A stretch of 64,000 nucleotides of DNA from Gallionellales bacterium GWA2_54_124 (GTDB taxonomy: Bacteria > Pseudomonadota > Gammaproteobacteria > Burkholderiales > Gallionellaceae). This document shows positions 46,318 to 55,730 of the stretch, one piece after another. Location of the stretch: NCBI GenBank assembly GCA_001801025.1, contig MGWO01000002.1:302277-366276 (forward strand), given 5' to 3'. The notes below the pieces were generated by a model that searched no databases, was not told the DNA's origin, and saw only the letters and a list, made by a program, of their open reading frames with translations. Both the position numbers and the translations under genes were made by a program. Within the stretch, counting starts at the first letter, position 1, and the number at the start of each line of letters is the position of its first letter.

Positions 46318-49300
46318 ATGCATGCCAAGTACGATACATCGATCCTAAAGTCAGAACAAACGCGCAATCTGTTTGCAACGCATATTCCTTCACTGACGGC
46401 AAGTATGTTGCTTGCCGTAATTCTTGTTTATATACAATGGGATGTGGTCACTCATGATGTTCTGGTGGGGTGGCTGATCCTGCTCGAAGCAGTGCAGTTG
46501 GTCAGAATGCTCTTGCTGATTCGCTATCAGCGTAATGCGACAGTCGACGAGAAAATGATCGGTGCCCGGCTGATGAGATTCCGCTTCGGCGTTCTGGTAT
46601 CCGCGGTGATTTGGGGGGCCGCGTCATTTCTTTTATTCCCGCAGGAAAATTTGCCGCATCAGATGTTCCTGATCTTTATGCTGGCGGGTTTAACGACGGC
46701 CAGCGTTGTGTCCTATTCGGCAGATTTGGTCAGCGCGGTTATTTTCGCCATGGTGATTATCACTCCGCTTATTGCTCGTTTGTTGATGGTTTCCGATGAG
46801 TTAGCGATGGCAATGGCGATCGCTATTCTACTCTACCTCGGTTTTTTGATGGTCAGCTTACGGCTGATCAATCGTAATTTAATTGAAAATATCCGCATGC
46901 GTCACGAGGGCGAGCTGCGCGAGGCTGCAATGAATGTCAGCAAAGAGCGCTATCGTTTATTGCTGGCGCATTCACCCGTCGGTATTTTTCACTACGATTT
47001 AAACTTCGTGATTACGTATTGTAATGCGCGTTTTGCTGAGATTATCGGTTGCCCTGTCGCGCAGGTAACCGGTTTGGACTTATATAACCTGTCTGATAAC
47101 GCAGTGCTTCCCGCGTTGTCGGCGGCGCTGGCCGGTGAAAGAGGCTATTTTGAAGGCCAATATCAGTCCGTTTTTAACGATGGCTGGATTGCGATGACGT
47201 GCGCTGCTTCGTGTGATGCGAGGGGCAATGTCATAGGGGGGATTGCGATTGTAGAGAGTGTTCAAGAGCGAAAAATGGCAGAAATGGCGCTCGCGTTATC
47301 CAATCAAAAACACGATGAAGAGCGGAAATTATTCCAAACCATTTTGGATAATTTACCTTTAGGAATGTGGATGCTGGGCGTGGACGGAAAAATAAAATTC
47401 GTCAATGAGACTTTTTGTCATTCTCTGGGAATTGCGGCACAGGATTTTTTTGATGCCGGGCATTATTCTGATTTGCTGCCCCTGTCCGCAGCAGACAAAT
47501 GCAGGGAATCTGATCTGGCGTGTTTTTTGCAGAGCGAACCTCACTATTCGACGGAATGGCTGACCTTCACCGATGGGCGGGCGCATTTGCTCGAAATGAC
47601 CCGGGTAAGACTGCATGACTCGGCGAATAACGTGACCGGTTTGATCGGACTCGCGGCGGATATTACTGAACGACAAAAAGTCGAGTCTGAATTGCGTATT
47701 GCGGCAGCGGCTTTTGAAGCTCAGGAGGGTATGCTGATTACAGACCGTCATAATGTGATCATGCGCGTGAATCAGGCCTTTACAAGTATTACAGGTTATC
47801 TGGCAGAGGAAGTGCTGGGGAAAAATCCTTGTTTTCTTGCGTCAGGTCGTCATGAGGCCGGCTTTTATCAGTCGATGTGGGAGGGGCTGAATGCGAAAGG
47901 CAAGTGGGAGGGAGAGATATGGAACCGGCGCAAAGATGGTGAAATATATCCTGAATATTTGCTGATATCCGCAGTGAAGGATATCAATAACGAGGTCGTA
48001 AATTATGTTGCCACCTTTAGAGATATTACGGCTAATAAGGCGGCTGAAAGTGAGATCAAAAAACTGGCGTTTTATGACCCGCTGACCCTGTTGCCCAATC
48101 GCAGGTTATTAACCGACAGGTTAAATCATGCACTGGCATCGAGTGCGCGCAACCTCAATATTGGTGCTTTGCTCTTTATTGATTTGGATAATTTTAAAAC
48201 GTTGAACGACACCCTGGGGCACGACATGGGGGATGCGTTGTTAAAACAGGTCGCGCTTCGATTAAAATCCTGTATACGGGAAGACGATACGTTGGCTCGC
48301 TTGGGGGGGGACGAGTTTGTTGTGATACTCGAAAATCTGAGCGAATTTGCGATGGACGCCGCCACTAAAGCCGAATTTATTGGCGATAAAATTTTAGTTG
48401 CACTGAATCAGGTCTATCCGCTGGCCTCTCAGGAATACCATGGCGCTGCAAGTATCGGGGTAACTTTGTTTACCGGACACGCATTATCCATTGATGAGCT
48501 GATGAAGCAGGCTGATATTGCGATGTATCAGTCTAAAAAATCGGGTCGGAATACCTTGAGGTTCTTTGATCTTGATACGCAAAAATTAATCAATGAGCGT
48601 GCCGAGCTTGAGATCGAATTGCGTAAAGCCGTTGATAAAAAGCAGCTGCATTTACATTATCAGATTCAATTGAACAGCGTGGGTACGCCCTTAAGTGCAG
48701 AAGCATTGATTCGCTGGGTGCATCCGGTGCGTGGATTGATATCTCCCGCGCATTTTATTCCTCTGGCAGAAGACACCGGGCTGATATTGCCCATAGGTCA
48801 GTGGGTTCTGGATACGGCCTGCGCACAACTTCATTCATGGCAGCATGAGCATTTTACGCAAAACCTGACGCTGGCGGTTAATGTCAGTGCTAAACAGTTC
48901 CATCAAAAAAATTTCGTGGCACTCGTTAAAGAGACGGTACAGCGTCATTCCATTAACCCGAAACTACTCAAGCTCGAGCTTACTGAGAGTATGCTGGTCG
49001 AAAATATTGAAGACATCATCGTTACCATGAACGCGTTGAGGGAAATGGGCATCCAGTTTTCGCTGGATGATTTCGGTACGGGTTACTCGTCCTTGCAGTA
49101 CCTAAAGAGGCTGCCGCTCAATCAGCTTAAAATCGATCAGTCCTTTGTGCGGGAACTGTCCTCCAGTAGCAGCGACAGGGCGATCGTACGCACGATTGTT
49201 GCGATGGCGGAAAGTCTGAACCTGAATGTTATTGCGGAAGGGGTTGAGACGGAGGAGCAGCACACGCTTCTGCAGGATATCGGTTGCAATTACTATCAGG

Positions 49301-49359
49301 GATATTTATTTGGTAAGCCGATGCCGATCGAAGAGCTCGACGCTATGCTTTGTAGCTAA
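46318..49359 (+). CDS. Membrane PAS-GGDEF-EAL c-di-GMP protein
   Basis: A 1013-residue integral membrane protein. Residues 20-185 hold six or seven membrane segments. Then follow PAS domains at about 210-325, 335-460 and 465-585, GGDEF at about 590-755 and EAL at about 765-1010. The cyclase motif is intact (GGDEF at 663-667). The phosphodiesterase domain keeps EAL (795-797), NVSAKQF, ELTES, DDFGTGYSS, KIDQSFV and AEGVET, so it should be active. This is the third c-di-GMP type protein in the window. The 223-base gap before it holds no other gene that I can support. It converges with the MHS symporter, 11 bases away. Confidence 0.93.
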   Translation: MHAKYDTSILKSEQTRNLFATHIPSLTASMLLAVILVYIQWDVVTHDVLVGWLILLEAVQLVRMLLLIRYQRNATVDEKMIGARLMRFRFGVLVSAVIWGAASFLLFPQENLPHQMFLIFMLAGLTTASVVSYSADLVSAVIFAMVIITPLIARLLMVSDELAMAMAIAILLYLGFLMVSLRLINRNLIENIRMRHEGELREAAMNVSKERYRLLLAHSPVGIFHYDLNFVITYCNARFAEIIGCPVAQVTGLDLYNLSDNAVLPALSAALAGERGYFEGQYQSVFNDGWIAMTCAASCDARGNVIGGIAIVESVQERKMAEMALALSNQKHDEERKLFQTILDNLPLGMWMLGVDGKIKFVNETFCHSLGIAAQDFFDAGHYSDLLPLSAADKCRESDLACFLQSEPHYSTEWLTFTDGRAHLLEMTRVRLHDSANNVTGLIGLAADITERQKVESELRIAAAAFEAQEGMLITDRHNVIMRVNQAFTSITGYLAEEVLGKNPCFLASGRHEAGFYQSMWEGLNAKGKWEGEIWNRRKDGEIYPEYLLISAVKDINNEVVNYVATFRDITANKAAESEIKKLAFYDPLTLLPNRRLLTDRLNHALASSARNLNIGALLFIDLDNFKTLNDTLGHDMGDALLKQVALRLKSCIREDDTLARLGGDEFVVILENLSEFAMDAATKAEFIGDKILVALNQVYPLASQEYHGAASIGVTLFTGHALSIDELMKQADIAMYQSKKSGRNTLRFFDLDTQKLINERAELEIELRKAVDKKQLHLHYQIQLNSVGTPLSAEALIRWVHPVRGLISPAHFIPLAEDTGLILPIGQWVLDTACAQLHSWQHEHFTQNLTLAVNVSAKQFHQKNFVALVKETVQRHSINPKLLKLELTESMLVENIEDIIVTMNALREMGIQFSLDDFGTGYSSLQYLKRLPLNQLKIDQSFVRELSSSSSDRAIVRTIVAMAESLNLNVIAEGVETEEQHTLLQDIGCNYYQGYLFGKPMPIEELDAMLCS

Positions 49360-49370
49360 GCCCGGCTTAA

Positions 49371-50942
49371 CTAATCCTCCAATGGTGTGTTGCGTGTTTC
49401 AGGCAGGAAAAAATATCCGATCACAAACGCCATGCCGAGCAGGCTTGCCGGATAGGCGATTCCGGCCAGCGTATCGCCGGCTTTTACGCTGACGAAGGTG
49501 ACCATAAAGGGCGATAAGCCGCCTATCCAGCCGGCGCTTAAGTTGTGGGGCAGGGCCACGGCGGTATAGCGGGTTCTGGCTGGAAACAGTTCGGCCAGCG
49601 TCACGGTTTGCGGGCCTGTTATCAGTCCGACAGCCGTCACCGGAATCAGCAACAGCAAAAAAATCATCCAGCGGTTGATTTGCATGGCGTCGGCCTTTTC
49701 GGGCCATCCCGCCTCGATCAGGGCGTGTTTGAGCTGCTCGGGGGAAAATCCCGTGATGTCTGTCTGCGCAATCTGTACATGGCTCTGTGACGCGCTGTAC
49801 AGCGTATAGGACACGCCCAGTTTGGAGAGCAATTCCTGATTGCGTTCGCAATCGTTGCGTACGTCGGTAAAAGGGCCGTACGCGCATGCCGTACCGTAGA
49901 GGGAAACTGGTACGTTCTTGTTAAAGCGCTCCAGTGCCGGATTGCCATAGTGAAGCAGGCCCGTGAATACGGGGTAGAGCGTAAGCGCCCCTAGCAGTAG
50001 TCCGGCTAATAACACCGGCCTGCGTCCCACTTTATCTGAAAGCCAGCCGGAAAAGATCGTAAGCGGAAATAACACCAGTGTGCTGAGCATCACCAGCGTG
50101 CCTGCGAGTTGGGGATCTAATTTGACGACGTTTTTTAAGAAGACGCTGGTGTACACCTGCGAGGAAAAAAACAGCAGGGAGCCGCCAGCGGAAATGCAGA
50201 AAAACAACAAGGCCATGCGCCCCAGGGTACGCTTATCCGATAAACACTCGCGCAACGGCGCTTTCGATAAAGTATTGCTCGCCTGCATTTCCAGAAATAC
50301 CGGCGACTCAATCATATTCATGCGGCTTTTGAGCGAAATTGCCAGCAGCACAATCGACAACAAAAACGGGACGCGCCAGCCCCAGCTGTGGAAATCCGCT
50401 TCGCTTAAAGCTGATTGCAGCAGGACGACTTGCAGTGTCGAGGCGAGAATGCCCAGCGGGCCCATCAATTGCAGTACGCTGGTGTAAAAACCGCGCCGGT
50501 TGAGCGGGGAATGTTCGGTGAGATAGACCGCCGCGCCGCCAATTTCGCCGCCTACGGCAAACCCTTGCAGCAGGCGCAACAGCAGCAGCAAGACGGGCGC
50601 CAGCATGCCGGCCTGCGCATAGGTTGGCAGCAGTCCTACTGCAAATGTCGTGCTGCCCATCAGCATGATGGTTGCGATGAAGATTGGACGCCGTCCGTGC
50701 TTGTCAGCTAAAGAACCGAACAGCGCCGCGCCTAAGGGGCGTACCAGCATGCCGACCCCGAAGGTGGCCAGACTCGCGAGTAAGGCTGCGACCGGATTGT
50801 CCGGCGGGAAAAACAGCAGGCTGAAATAGGTCGCAAGGGACGCGAAGGTTAAAAAATCGTACCACTCAAGGAAAGTTCCGAAGCAGGCCGAAATGACCAC
50901 TTTACGCTGGGTCGGGGTGAGCGGTGCGGGGGAGGTAGTCAT
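49371..50942 (-). CDS. MHS-family metabolite:proton symporter (MFS)
   Basis: A 523-residue major facilitator protein of the metabolite:H+ symporter group. Typical features are the start RKVVISACFGTFLEWYDFL and the cytoplasmic loop motif GSLADKHGRRPIF, repeated in the second half as GWLSDKVGRRPVLL; GGEIGGAAVYLTEHSP is near the end of helix 5. Twelve membrane segments can be counted. A loop of about 90 residues between two late helices (about 335-420) has two Cys (GTACAYG and RNDCERN) and is larger than in E. coli KgtP or ProP. The substrate, probably an organic acid or betaine, cannot be read from sequence. Confidence 0.9.
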   Translation of the reverse strand: MTTSPAPLTPTQRKVVISACFGTFLEWYDFLTFASLATYFSLLFFPPDNPVAALLASLATFGVGMLVRPLGAALFGSLADKHGRRPIFIATIMLMGSTTFAVGLLPTYAQAGMLAPVLLLLLRLLQGFAVGGEIGGAAVYLTEHSPLNRRGFYTSVLQLMGPLGILASTLQVVLLQSALSEADFHSWGWRVPFLLSIVLLAISLKSRMNMIESPVFLEMQASNTLSKAPLRECLSDKRTLGRMALLFFCISAGGSLLFFSSQVYTSVFLKNVVKLDPQLAGTLVMLSTLVLFPLTIFSGWLSDKVGRRPVLLAGLLLGALTLYPVFTGLLHYGNPALERFNKNVPVSLYGTACAYGPFTDVRNDCERNQELLSKLGVSYTLYSASQSHVQIAQTDITGFSPEQLKHALIEAGWPEKADAMQINRWMIFLLLLIPVTAVGLITGPQTVTLAELFPARTRYTAVALPHNLSAGWIGGLSPFMVTFVSVKAGDTLAGIAYPASLLGMAFVIGYFFLPETRNTPLED

Positions 50943-51037
50943 GGCTCGATTCTATCAGGTGTTCCGTAATTCATGTCCCCTGACGATTCGGCCGGATGCT
51001 GTGATATCGCGGAGCTGTGACAGGGCGTTTGTTAAGG

Positions 51038-54000
51038 TTAGGTACGGGGACGCTGAACCTTGAACCAGGCGGCGTATAGCGCTGGCAGATAAAACAGCGT
51101 CAGCAGTGTTGCAACCAGCAGTCCGCCCATGATAACGACAGCCATGGGGCCCCAGAATACGCTGCGGGTGAGCGGAATCATCGCCAGAATCGCCGCTGCT
51201 GCCGTGAGCATGATAGGGCGGAAGCGGCGCACGGTGGATTCGACGATCGCATCCCAGTGGTCCATACCTTCGTCCAGATCTTGAGTAATTTGGTTGAGCA
51301 GGATGACCGAGTTGCGCATGATCATACCCGAGAGTGAAATCATCCCCAGCATGGCGACGAAGCCAAAGGGCACATCAAAGGCCAGGAGCGAGGCCGTCAC
51401 GCCGATAATCCCGAGTGGTGCGGTCAGCAGGGCCAGCGTGACCTGTTTGTATTGTTTGAGCTGGAGCATCAGCAGCGTGATGATCAGAAAGCCCATCAGC
51501 GGCAGAATTTCTATGATCGAGTCCTGTGCCTTGGCGCTGTCTTCCATCGCGCCGCCCGCCTCAATCCGATATCCCTCGGGTAAGGTGGCGCGCAGGTTGG
51601 CAAGCTGCTCGTCAATGGCCGCGCTCACATCGGGTGCGCGTACGTCATCGGGTACATCGGCGCGAACGGTTACCACGGGACGCCGGTTCATGCGCCAGAT
51701 GATGCCATCCTCTTCCTTTTCGCTGATTTTGGCGATCTGGTTGAGGGGTACGGATTTGCCGTGTTCGCTGTAGATGTTGAGCTGGCTCAGCGATGCCGGA
51801 TCGCCACGCTCGGCAGATTCGGCGCGCGCAATAATTTCAATGCGTTTTTCGGCTTCGCGCAGGCTGCTGACCGATAATCCGGAAAGAAAAGCCTGCAGAT
51901 TTCTGGATATTTCCTGCGAGGACAGGCCGTGGGAGCGCCCCTTTTCCTGATCTACCTCGACGTTGATAATGTGTATCTTTTCGTTTGAATCGAGTATTAC
52001 GTTTTTGGTGTCTGGATTTTTTTTCACAACGTCTGCGACTTGTTTCGCGATTTCGCGCAGTTTTTCAGGATCGGTCCCGACCACTCTGAATTGCACGGGA
52101 TAGCCGACAGGAGGTCCATTTTCGAGGCGTGAGATGCGTAAGCCTGAATTGGGATAGTCGGTATCGATTATTTTGCGCAGGCGTTTGAGCACGGTCTCGC
52201 GGGCGGAGATATCTTTGCTGGTAATCACAATCTGCGCGTAATTAACGCCGGGCAGTTGTAAATCCAGCGGCAGATAGAATCTGGGGGTACTGCCGCCTAG
52301 GTAGCTCGTGTAGTTAACGATGTTGGCGTCATTCTGCAGTTTCTTTTCAATGGCAAGCGCAATGTTTTCGGTAGTGGAAAAAGATGTTCCTTCCGGCAGC
52401 CAGATATCCATCAGCAGTTCAGGTCTTTCGGACGGCGGAAAGAACTCCTGTTCGACTTTTGAAAATCCTGCTACAGCCATTACGAACAGCAGTGCCGTCA
52501 ATGCAAGCACGCTTTTTCTGTGATCCAGACAGCCTTCAACCAGCACGCGAAAACGGGCGTAAAATCCTACCCGGTAATGGCCTTCGGCCGGAGTCTGAGT
52601 AGCCTTGAGCAGCCGGTATCCGATAAACGGGGTGAAAACCACCGCGACCAGCCAGGACACGAGCAGGGCGATGGTGACGACGGCGCAGATGGAAAAGGTG
52701 TATTCGCCCGCTGACGACTTGGCAAGTCCGACCGGTAAAAAGGCCGCCGCCGTAATCAGCGTGCCTGTGAGCATCGGAAACGCGGTGCTGGTGTAGGCAA
52801 AGCTGGCCGCGTGCAGTTTGCTGTAGCCTTGTTCCAGTTTCACTTTCATCATTTCGACGGCGATCATGGCGTCGTCAACTAAGAGCCCTAGCGCAATGAT
52901 CAGTGCGCCTAGAGACACGCGCTGCAAGTCGATGCCGAACAATTGCATCAGCAGGAAAGTGCCTGCCAGTACCAATGGGATCGAAAGTCCCACCACCAGA
53001 CCCGCTCGCAGACCTAAACTCAGAAAACTCACCGCCAGTACGATCGCGAGCGCTTCCAGCAGTGCGCTCATGAATTCGCTGATGGATTTTTTGACGACGG
53101 TGGGTTGATTGGAGATCTGATGTACTGTCACGTCCGCCGGCAGCAATGTTTTGATGCGGGTAAATTCGCTATCCAGTGCCAGACCAAGTGAGGTTACGTT
53201 GCCTTCAGGTGTCATTGAAATGGCAAGGCCGATGGCGTCTCGCCCCTGTGTACGCATCTTGAATTCAGCGGGATCGGCATACGAGCGATAGACGTGGCAT
53301 ACGTCGCCCAGACGGTGTATTTTGCCGCCGACCTTAATGCCGATGTCCTGTATGCTTTTGACCGAGCTGAAATCGCCGCTCACGCGCAGGCGGGTGATGT
53401 TGTTGTGAGCGAGCACTTCGCCTGCCGGCTCCATCGCATTTTGCGCTGTGAGCGCTGTGGCGATCAGCAGAGGATCGATGCCTAGTGCGGCCATTTTTTT
53501 GCTGGAAAATTCGATGTAAATTTTCTCGCGCTGGACGCCCAGCAGTTTGATCTTGCTGATGTTTTTGATTCTGAGCAGCTCCTCGCGCACTTTACCCGCT
53601 TCGGCGGCTAACTGGGCATTGCTCAGGGAATTCGATGTGAACGCATAAATTGATGCATAGGTTTCACCGAAATTGTCATTGATAACGGGATCGCCGACAC
53701 CATCGGGCAGATCGCGGCGCAGGTCTGAAAGCGCTTTTCTGACCTGATTCCATGAGTGTTCCAGTTCAGCCGGAGGCATGGAATCGCGCAGCGTAACGAA
53801 GATGACCGCTTCCCCCGCTTTTGAATAGCTGCTGACATTATCCAGCCAGTGGGTTTCCTGTAGTTTTCGCTCCACGCGGTCGGTGACTTGCTGTTCCATT
53901 TCGCGTGCGCTGGCGCCGGGCCATGCCAGTGTGACGGTCATGACCTTGAACGTGAAGTCGGGGTCTTCTTTTTTTGCCAGTTGTGTGTAGGAAAACAGGC

Positions 54001-54082
54001 CGGCCAGCAAGAGTGCCGAGAGCGCATACATGACCAGCGCTTGATGTTTTAGAGCCCAGGCCGAAAGATTGAAATCTTTCAC
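51038..54082 (-). CDS. RND efflux permease, HAE-like, without an adaptor gene nearby
   Basis: A 1014-residue inner-membrane RND pump. Helix 1 (ALKHQALVMYALSALLLAG) is followed by the first large periplasmic loop, helices 2-6 with the proton-relay Asp pair in LGLLVDDAMIAVEMM near residue 400, a second periplasmic loop and helices 8-12. The type resembles hydrophobe/amphiphile exporters, not the metal class. No membrane-fusion or TolC gene adjoins it. It starts 22 bases after the KS gene stop on the same strand, so it probably belongs to the ACP-KS transcript, which hints at export of an acyl product. Partner proteins must come from elsewhere if it forms a tripartite pump. Confidence 0.92.
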   Translation of the reverse strand: MKDFNLSAWALKHQALVMYALSALLLAGLFSYTQLAKKEDPDFTFKVMTVTLAWPGASAREMEQQVTDRVERKLQETHWLDNVSSYSKAGEAVIFVTLRDSMPPAELEHSWNQVRKALSDLRRDLPDGVGDPVINDNFGETYASIYAFTSNSLSNAQLAAEAGKVREELLRIKNISKIKLLGVQREKIYIEFSSKKMAALGIDPLLIATALTAQNAMEPAGEVLAHNNITRLRVSGDFSSVKSIQDIGIKVGGKIHRLGDVCHVYRSYADPAEFKMRTQGRDAIGLAISMTPEGNVTSLGLALDSEFTRIKTLLPADVTVHQISNQPTVVKKSISEFMSALLEALAIVLAVSFLSLGLRAGLVVGLSIPLVLAGTFLLMQLFGIDLQRVSLGALIIALGLLVDDAMIAVEMMKVKLEQGYSKLHAASFAYTSTAFPMLTGTLITAAAFLPVGLAKSSAGEYTFSICAVVTIALLVSWLVAVVFTPFIGYRLLKATQTPAEGHYRVGFYARFRVLVEGCLDHRKSVLALTALLFVMAVAGFSKVEQEFFPPSERPELLMDIWLPEGTSFSTTENIALAIEKKLQNDANIVNYTSYLGGSTPRFYLPLDLQLPGVNYAQIVITSKDISARETVLKRLRKIIDTDYPNSGLRISRLENGPPVGYPVQFRVVGTDPEKLREIAKQVADVVKKNPDTKNVILDSNEKIHIINVEVDQEKGRSHGLSSQEISRNLQAFLSGLSVSSLREAEKRIEIIARAESAERGDPASLSQLNIYSEHGKSVPLNQIAKISEKEEDGIIWRMNRRPVVTVRADVPDDVRAPDVSAAIDEQLANLRATLPEGYRIEAGGAMEDSAKAQDSIIEILPLMGFLIITLLMLQLKQYKQVTLALLTAPLGIIGVTASLLAFDVPFGFVAMLGMISLSGMIMRNSVILLNQITQDLDEGMDHWDAIVESTVRRFRPIMLTAAAAILAMIPLTRSVFWGPMAVVIMGGLLVATLLTLFYLPALYAAWFKVQRPRT

Positions 54083-54104
54083 GGGTGTGGTGGGTCAGCG
54101 GCGA

Positions 54105-55346
54105 TTAAGCCACAAAACGCCGTGCGATCAGCACGGCATTGGTGCCGCCGAACGCGAACGAATTGGACATCACCGCATTGAGCGGTATATCAGTGCGGCC
54201 TTGATTGGCTACATAGTCGAGGTCGCACTCTGGGTCTGCTTGCTGCAGATTGATGGTGGGCGGGACTGCCTGATGTTGCAGGGCCAGTATGGCTGCCATA
54301 AATTCCACCGCACCTGTCGCGCCCATCAGGTGGCCGTGCATGGATTTGGTTGAACTCACCGGAATCTTGTATGCATCAGCGCCAAAAGCCAGTTTTAAGG
54401 CTTTGGTTTCCTCGATGTCTCCGGCTAAGGTGGCGGTGCCGTGTGCGTTGATGTAACCGATTTCGGACGGCTGTAACTTTGCATCGCGCAGCGCGCTCAA
54501 AATCGTGCGAGTCTGTCCCGCTGAGTCGGGCTTGGTGATGTGGCTTGAATCGGACGAGCAATCGTAGCCCGCCAGTTCGCCGTAAATTTTAGCGCCGCGT
54601 TGAATTGCACGTTCCGCGTCTTCGAGCACTAGCACAGCCGCGCCTTCGCCCAAAACCAGTCCGCTGCGGTTTTTTGAGAAGGGTTTACAGGAAGCGCCGG
54701 GATCTTCCGGATCTTCGTGCGCCAGCGTGCGCAGGGCTTCCCACGCTTTCATGGCGCCCAGCGTTAGCATGGCTTCAGCGCCGCCGGCTAACATGACATC
54801 CGCGTAACCGTGCTTGATCTGGCGGTACGCTTCACCCACTGCAATCGCCGACGAGGAACAGGCGGTCGAGTAGGTGATGTTCGGGCCTTGCAGGCAGTAT
54901 TTAATCGACAGGTGTGATGCGGCAGCATTGTTCATGCTGAGTAGTACGCTCAGCGGTTTGATGCGCGGATTGTTGCGTTTAAATACCTCGATATAACCGT
55001 CTTCGAGTGTACCTGCACCGCCCAGACACGACCCCATATATACGCCCGCACGAGAGTATTCTGACTCGTCGAGCACGAGCTGTGCGTCCTGTACGGCTTG
55101 TTCTGCCGCGACCAGCGCCATCTGGCTGAATCGTTCGATGCCGGTGAGCTGGATTTTTGAAAAATGTTCGGACGGATTGAAGTCATCGACAGAGGCTGCA
55201 ATCTTGATGGACAACTGATCAGCAAAACTGCAGGTGAGCGGTTTGATGCCGGATCGTCCTGCCATCAGGTTGGTGAAAAACTGATCCGGTGATGAGCCCG
55301 CCGGGGATACGATCCCTAATCCTGTGATGACAACGCGTCTGCTCAT
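54105..55346 (-). CDS. Beta-ketoacyl-ACP synthase, FabF-like
   Basis: A 413-residue condensing enzyme of the KAS II type. The active-site Cys is in TYSTACSSSAIAVGEAY near residue 163, and the two His are in INAHGTATLAGDIEE near 302 and TKSMHGHLMGATGAVE near 337. All catalytic residues are kept, so it should extend acyl chains carried by an ACP. It is probably not the housekeeping FabF, since it is next to its own ACP and not in a fabD-fabG context; this is inference. The ACP gene ends ten bases upstream, and the RND permease begins 22 bases downstream. Confidence 0.9.
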   Translation of the reverse strand: MSRRVVITGLGIVSPAGSSPDQFFTNLMAGRSGIKPLTCSFADQLSIKIAASVDDFNPSEHFSKIQLTGIERFSQMALVAAEQAVQDAQLVLDESEYSRAGVYMGSCLGGAGTLEDGYIEVFKRNNPRIKPLSVLLSMNNAAASHLSIKYCLQGPNITYSTACSSSAIAVGEAYRQIKHGYADVMLAGGAEAMLTLGAMKAWEALRTLAHEDPEDPGASCKPFSKNRSGLVLGEGAAVLVLEDAERAIQRGAKIYGELAGYDCSSDSSHITKPDSAGQTRTILSALRDAKLQPSEIGYINAHGTATLAGDIEETKALKLAFGADAYKIPVSSTKSMHGHLMGATGAVEFMAAILALQHQAVPPTINLQQADPECDLDYVANQGRTDIPLNAVMSNSFAFGGTNAVLIARRFVA

Positions 55347-55355
55347 GCCGTTTGA

Positions 55356-55595
55356 TTAAGCCGACTGTTCGGCGACAATTCTGTCGACCAGATCGGTTAC
55401 ATCCTGCAGCGTTTTGATTTCGACCCGTTCGTCGGGTAATTTGATTTTCAGCTCATCTTCAAGATTGAACATGAATTCGATGACAGACAGGGAATCCAGT
55501 CCCAAGCTCTCCAGCGTTGCATCGGGTGTCAGGCTTTCAATCTTCAGGTCGAATTGTTCGACCATCATGCGCTGTATGGTTGGTAGTGAACTCAT
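55356..55595 (-). CDS. Acyl carrier protein
   Basis: A 79-residue acidic four-helix protein. The phosphopantetheine attachment site is Ser35 in the motif LGLDSLSVIEFMF. The rest (LEDELKIKLPDERVEIKTLQDVTDLVDRI) follows the ACP pattern. It is distinct from the usual housekeeping AcpP by its setting beside a lone KS gene. A TATAAT on the minus strand at 55628-55633 may be the -10 of a promoter for this gene, the KS and the RND pump. Confidence 0.93.
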   Translation of the reverse strand: MSSLPTIQRMMVEQFDLKIESLTPDATLESLGLDSLSVIEFMFNLEDELKIKLPDERVEIKTLQDVTDLVDRIVAEQSA

Positions 55596-55627
55596 AGCTT
55601 GGTGTGTTGTAAAATTATTTGGCGCGG

Positions 55628-55633
55628 ATTATA
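55628..55633 (-). promoter_or_regulatory. Possible -10 element before the ACP gene
   Basis: On the minus strand the sequence GGTTATAATCC carries a perfect TATAAT 33 bases before the ACP start. No good -35 hexamer was found at the right distance, so this is only a candidate promoter for the ACP-KS-RND group. Confidence 0.35.
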
Positions 55634-55730
55634 ACCGAAATATGACTTTATCGATGCGTTTTCGCGAGAATTCCGTGCCAGCCCCGGGTTACAGGCGGTC
55701 TATACCGACATCAAGGCAGGGTTATTTACT

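Noticed and set aside
49365..49385. Sequence TTAACTAATCCTCC near the MHS symporter stop as a third copy of the shared repeat motif
   Set aside because: It differs from the 16-mer by an insertion and lacks the stem arms, so chance similarity is more likely.
54105..55595. Housekeeping fabF-acpP pair
   Set aside because: The usual fabD/fabG neighbours are missing and an RND permease follows, so a specialised role is more likely; gene symbols were left empty.
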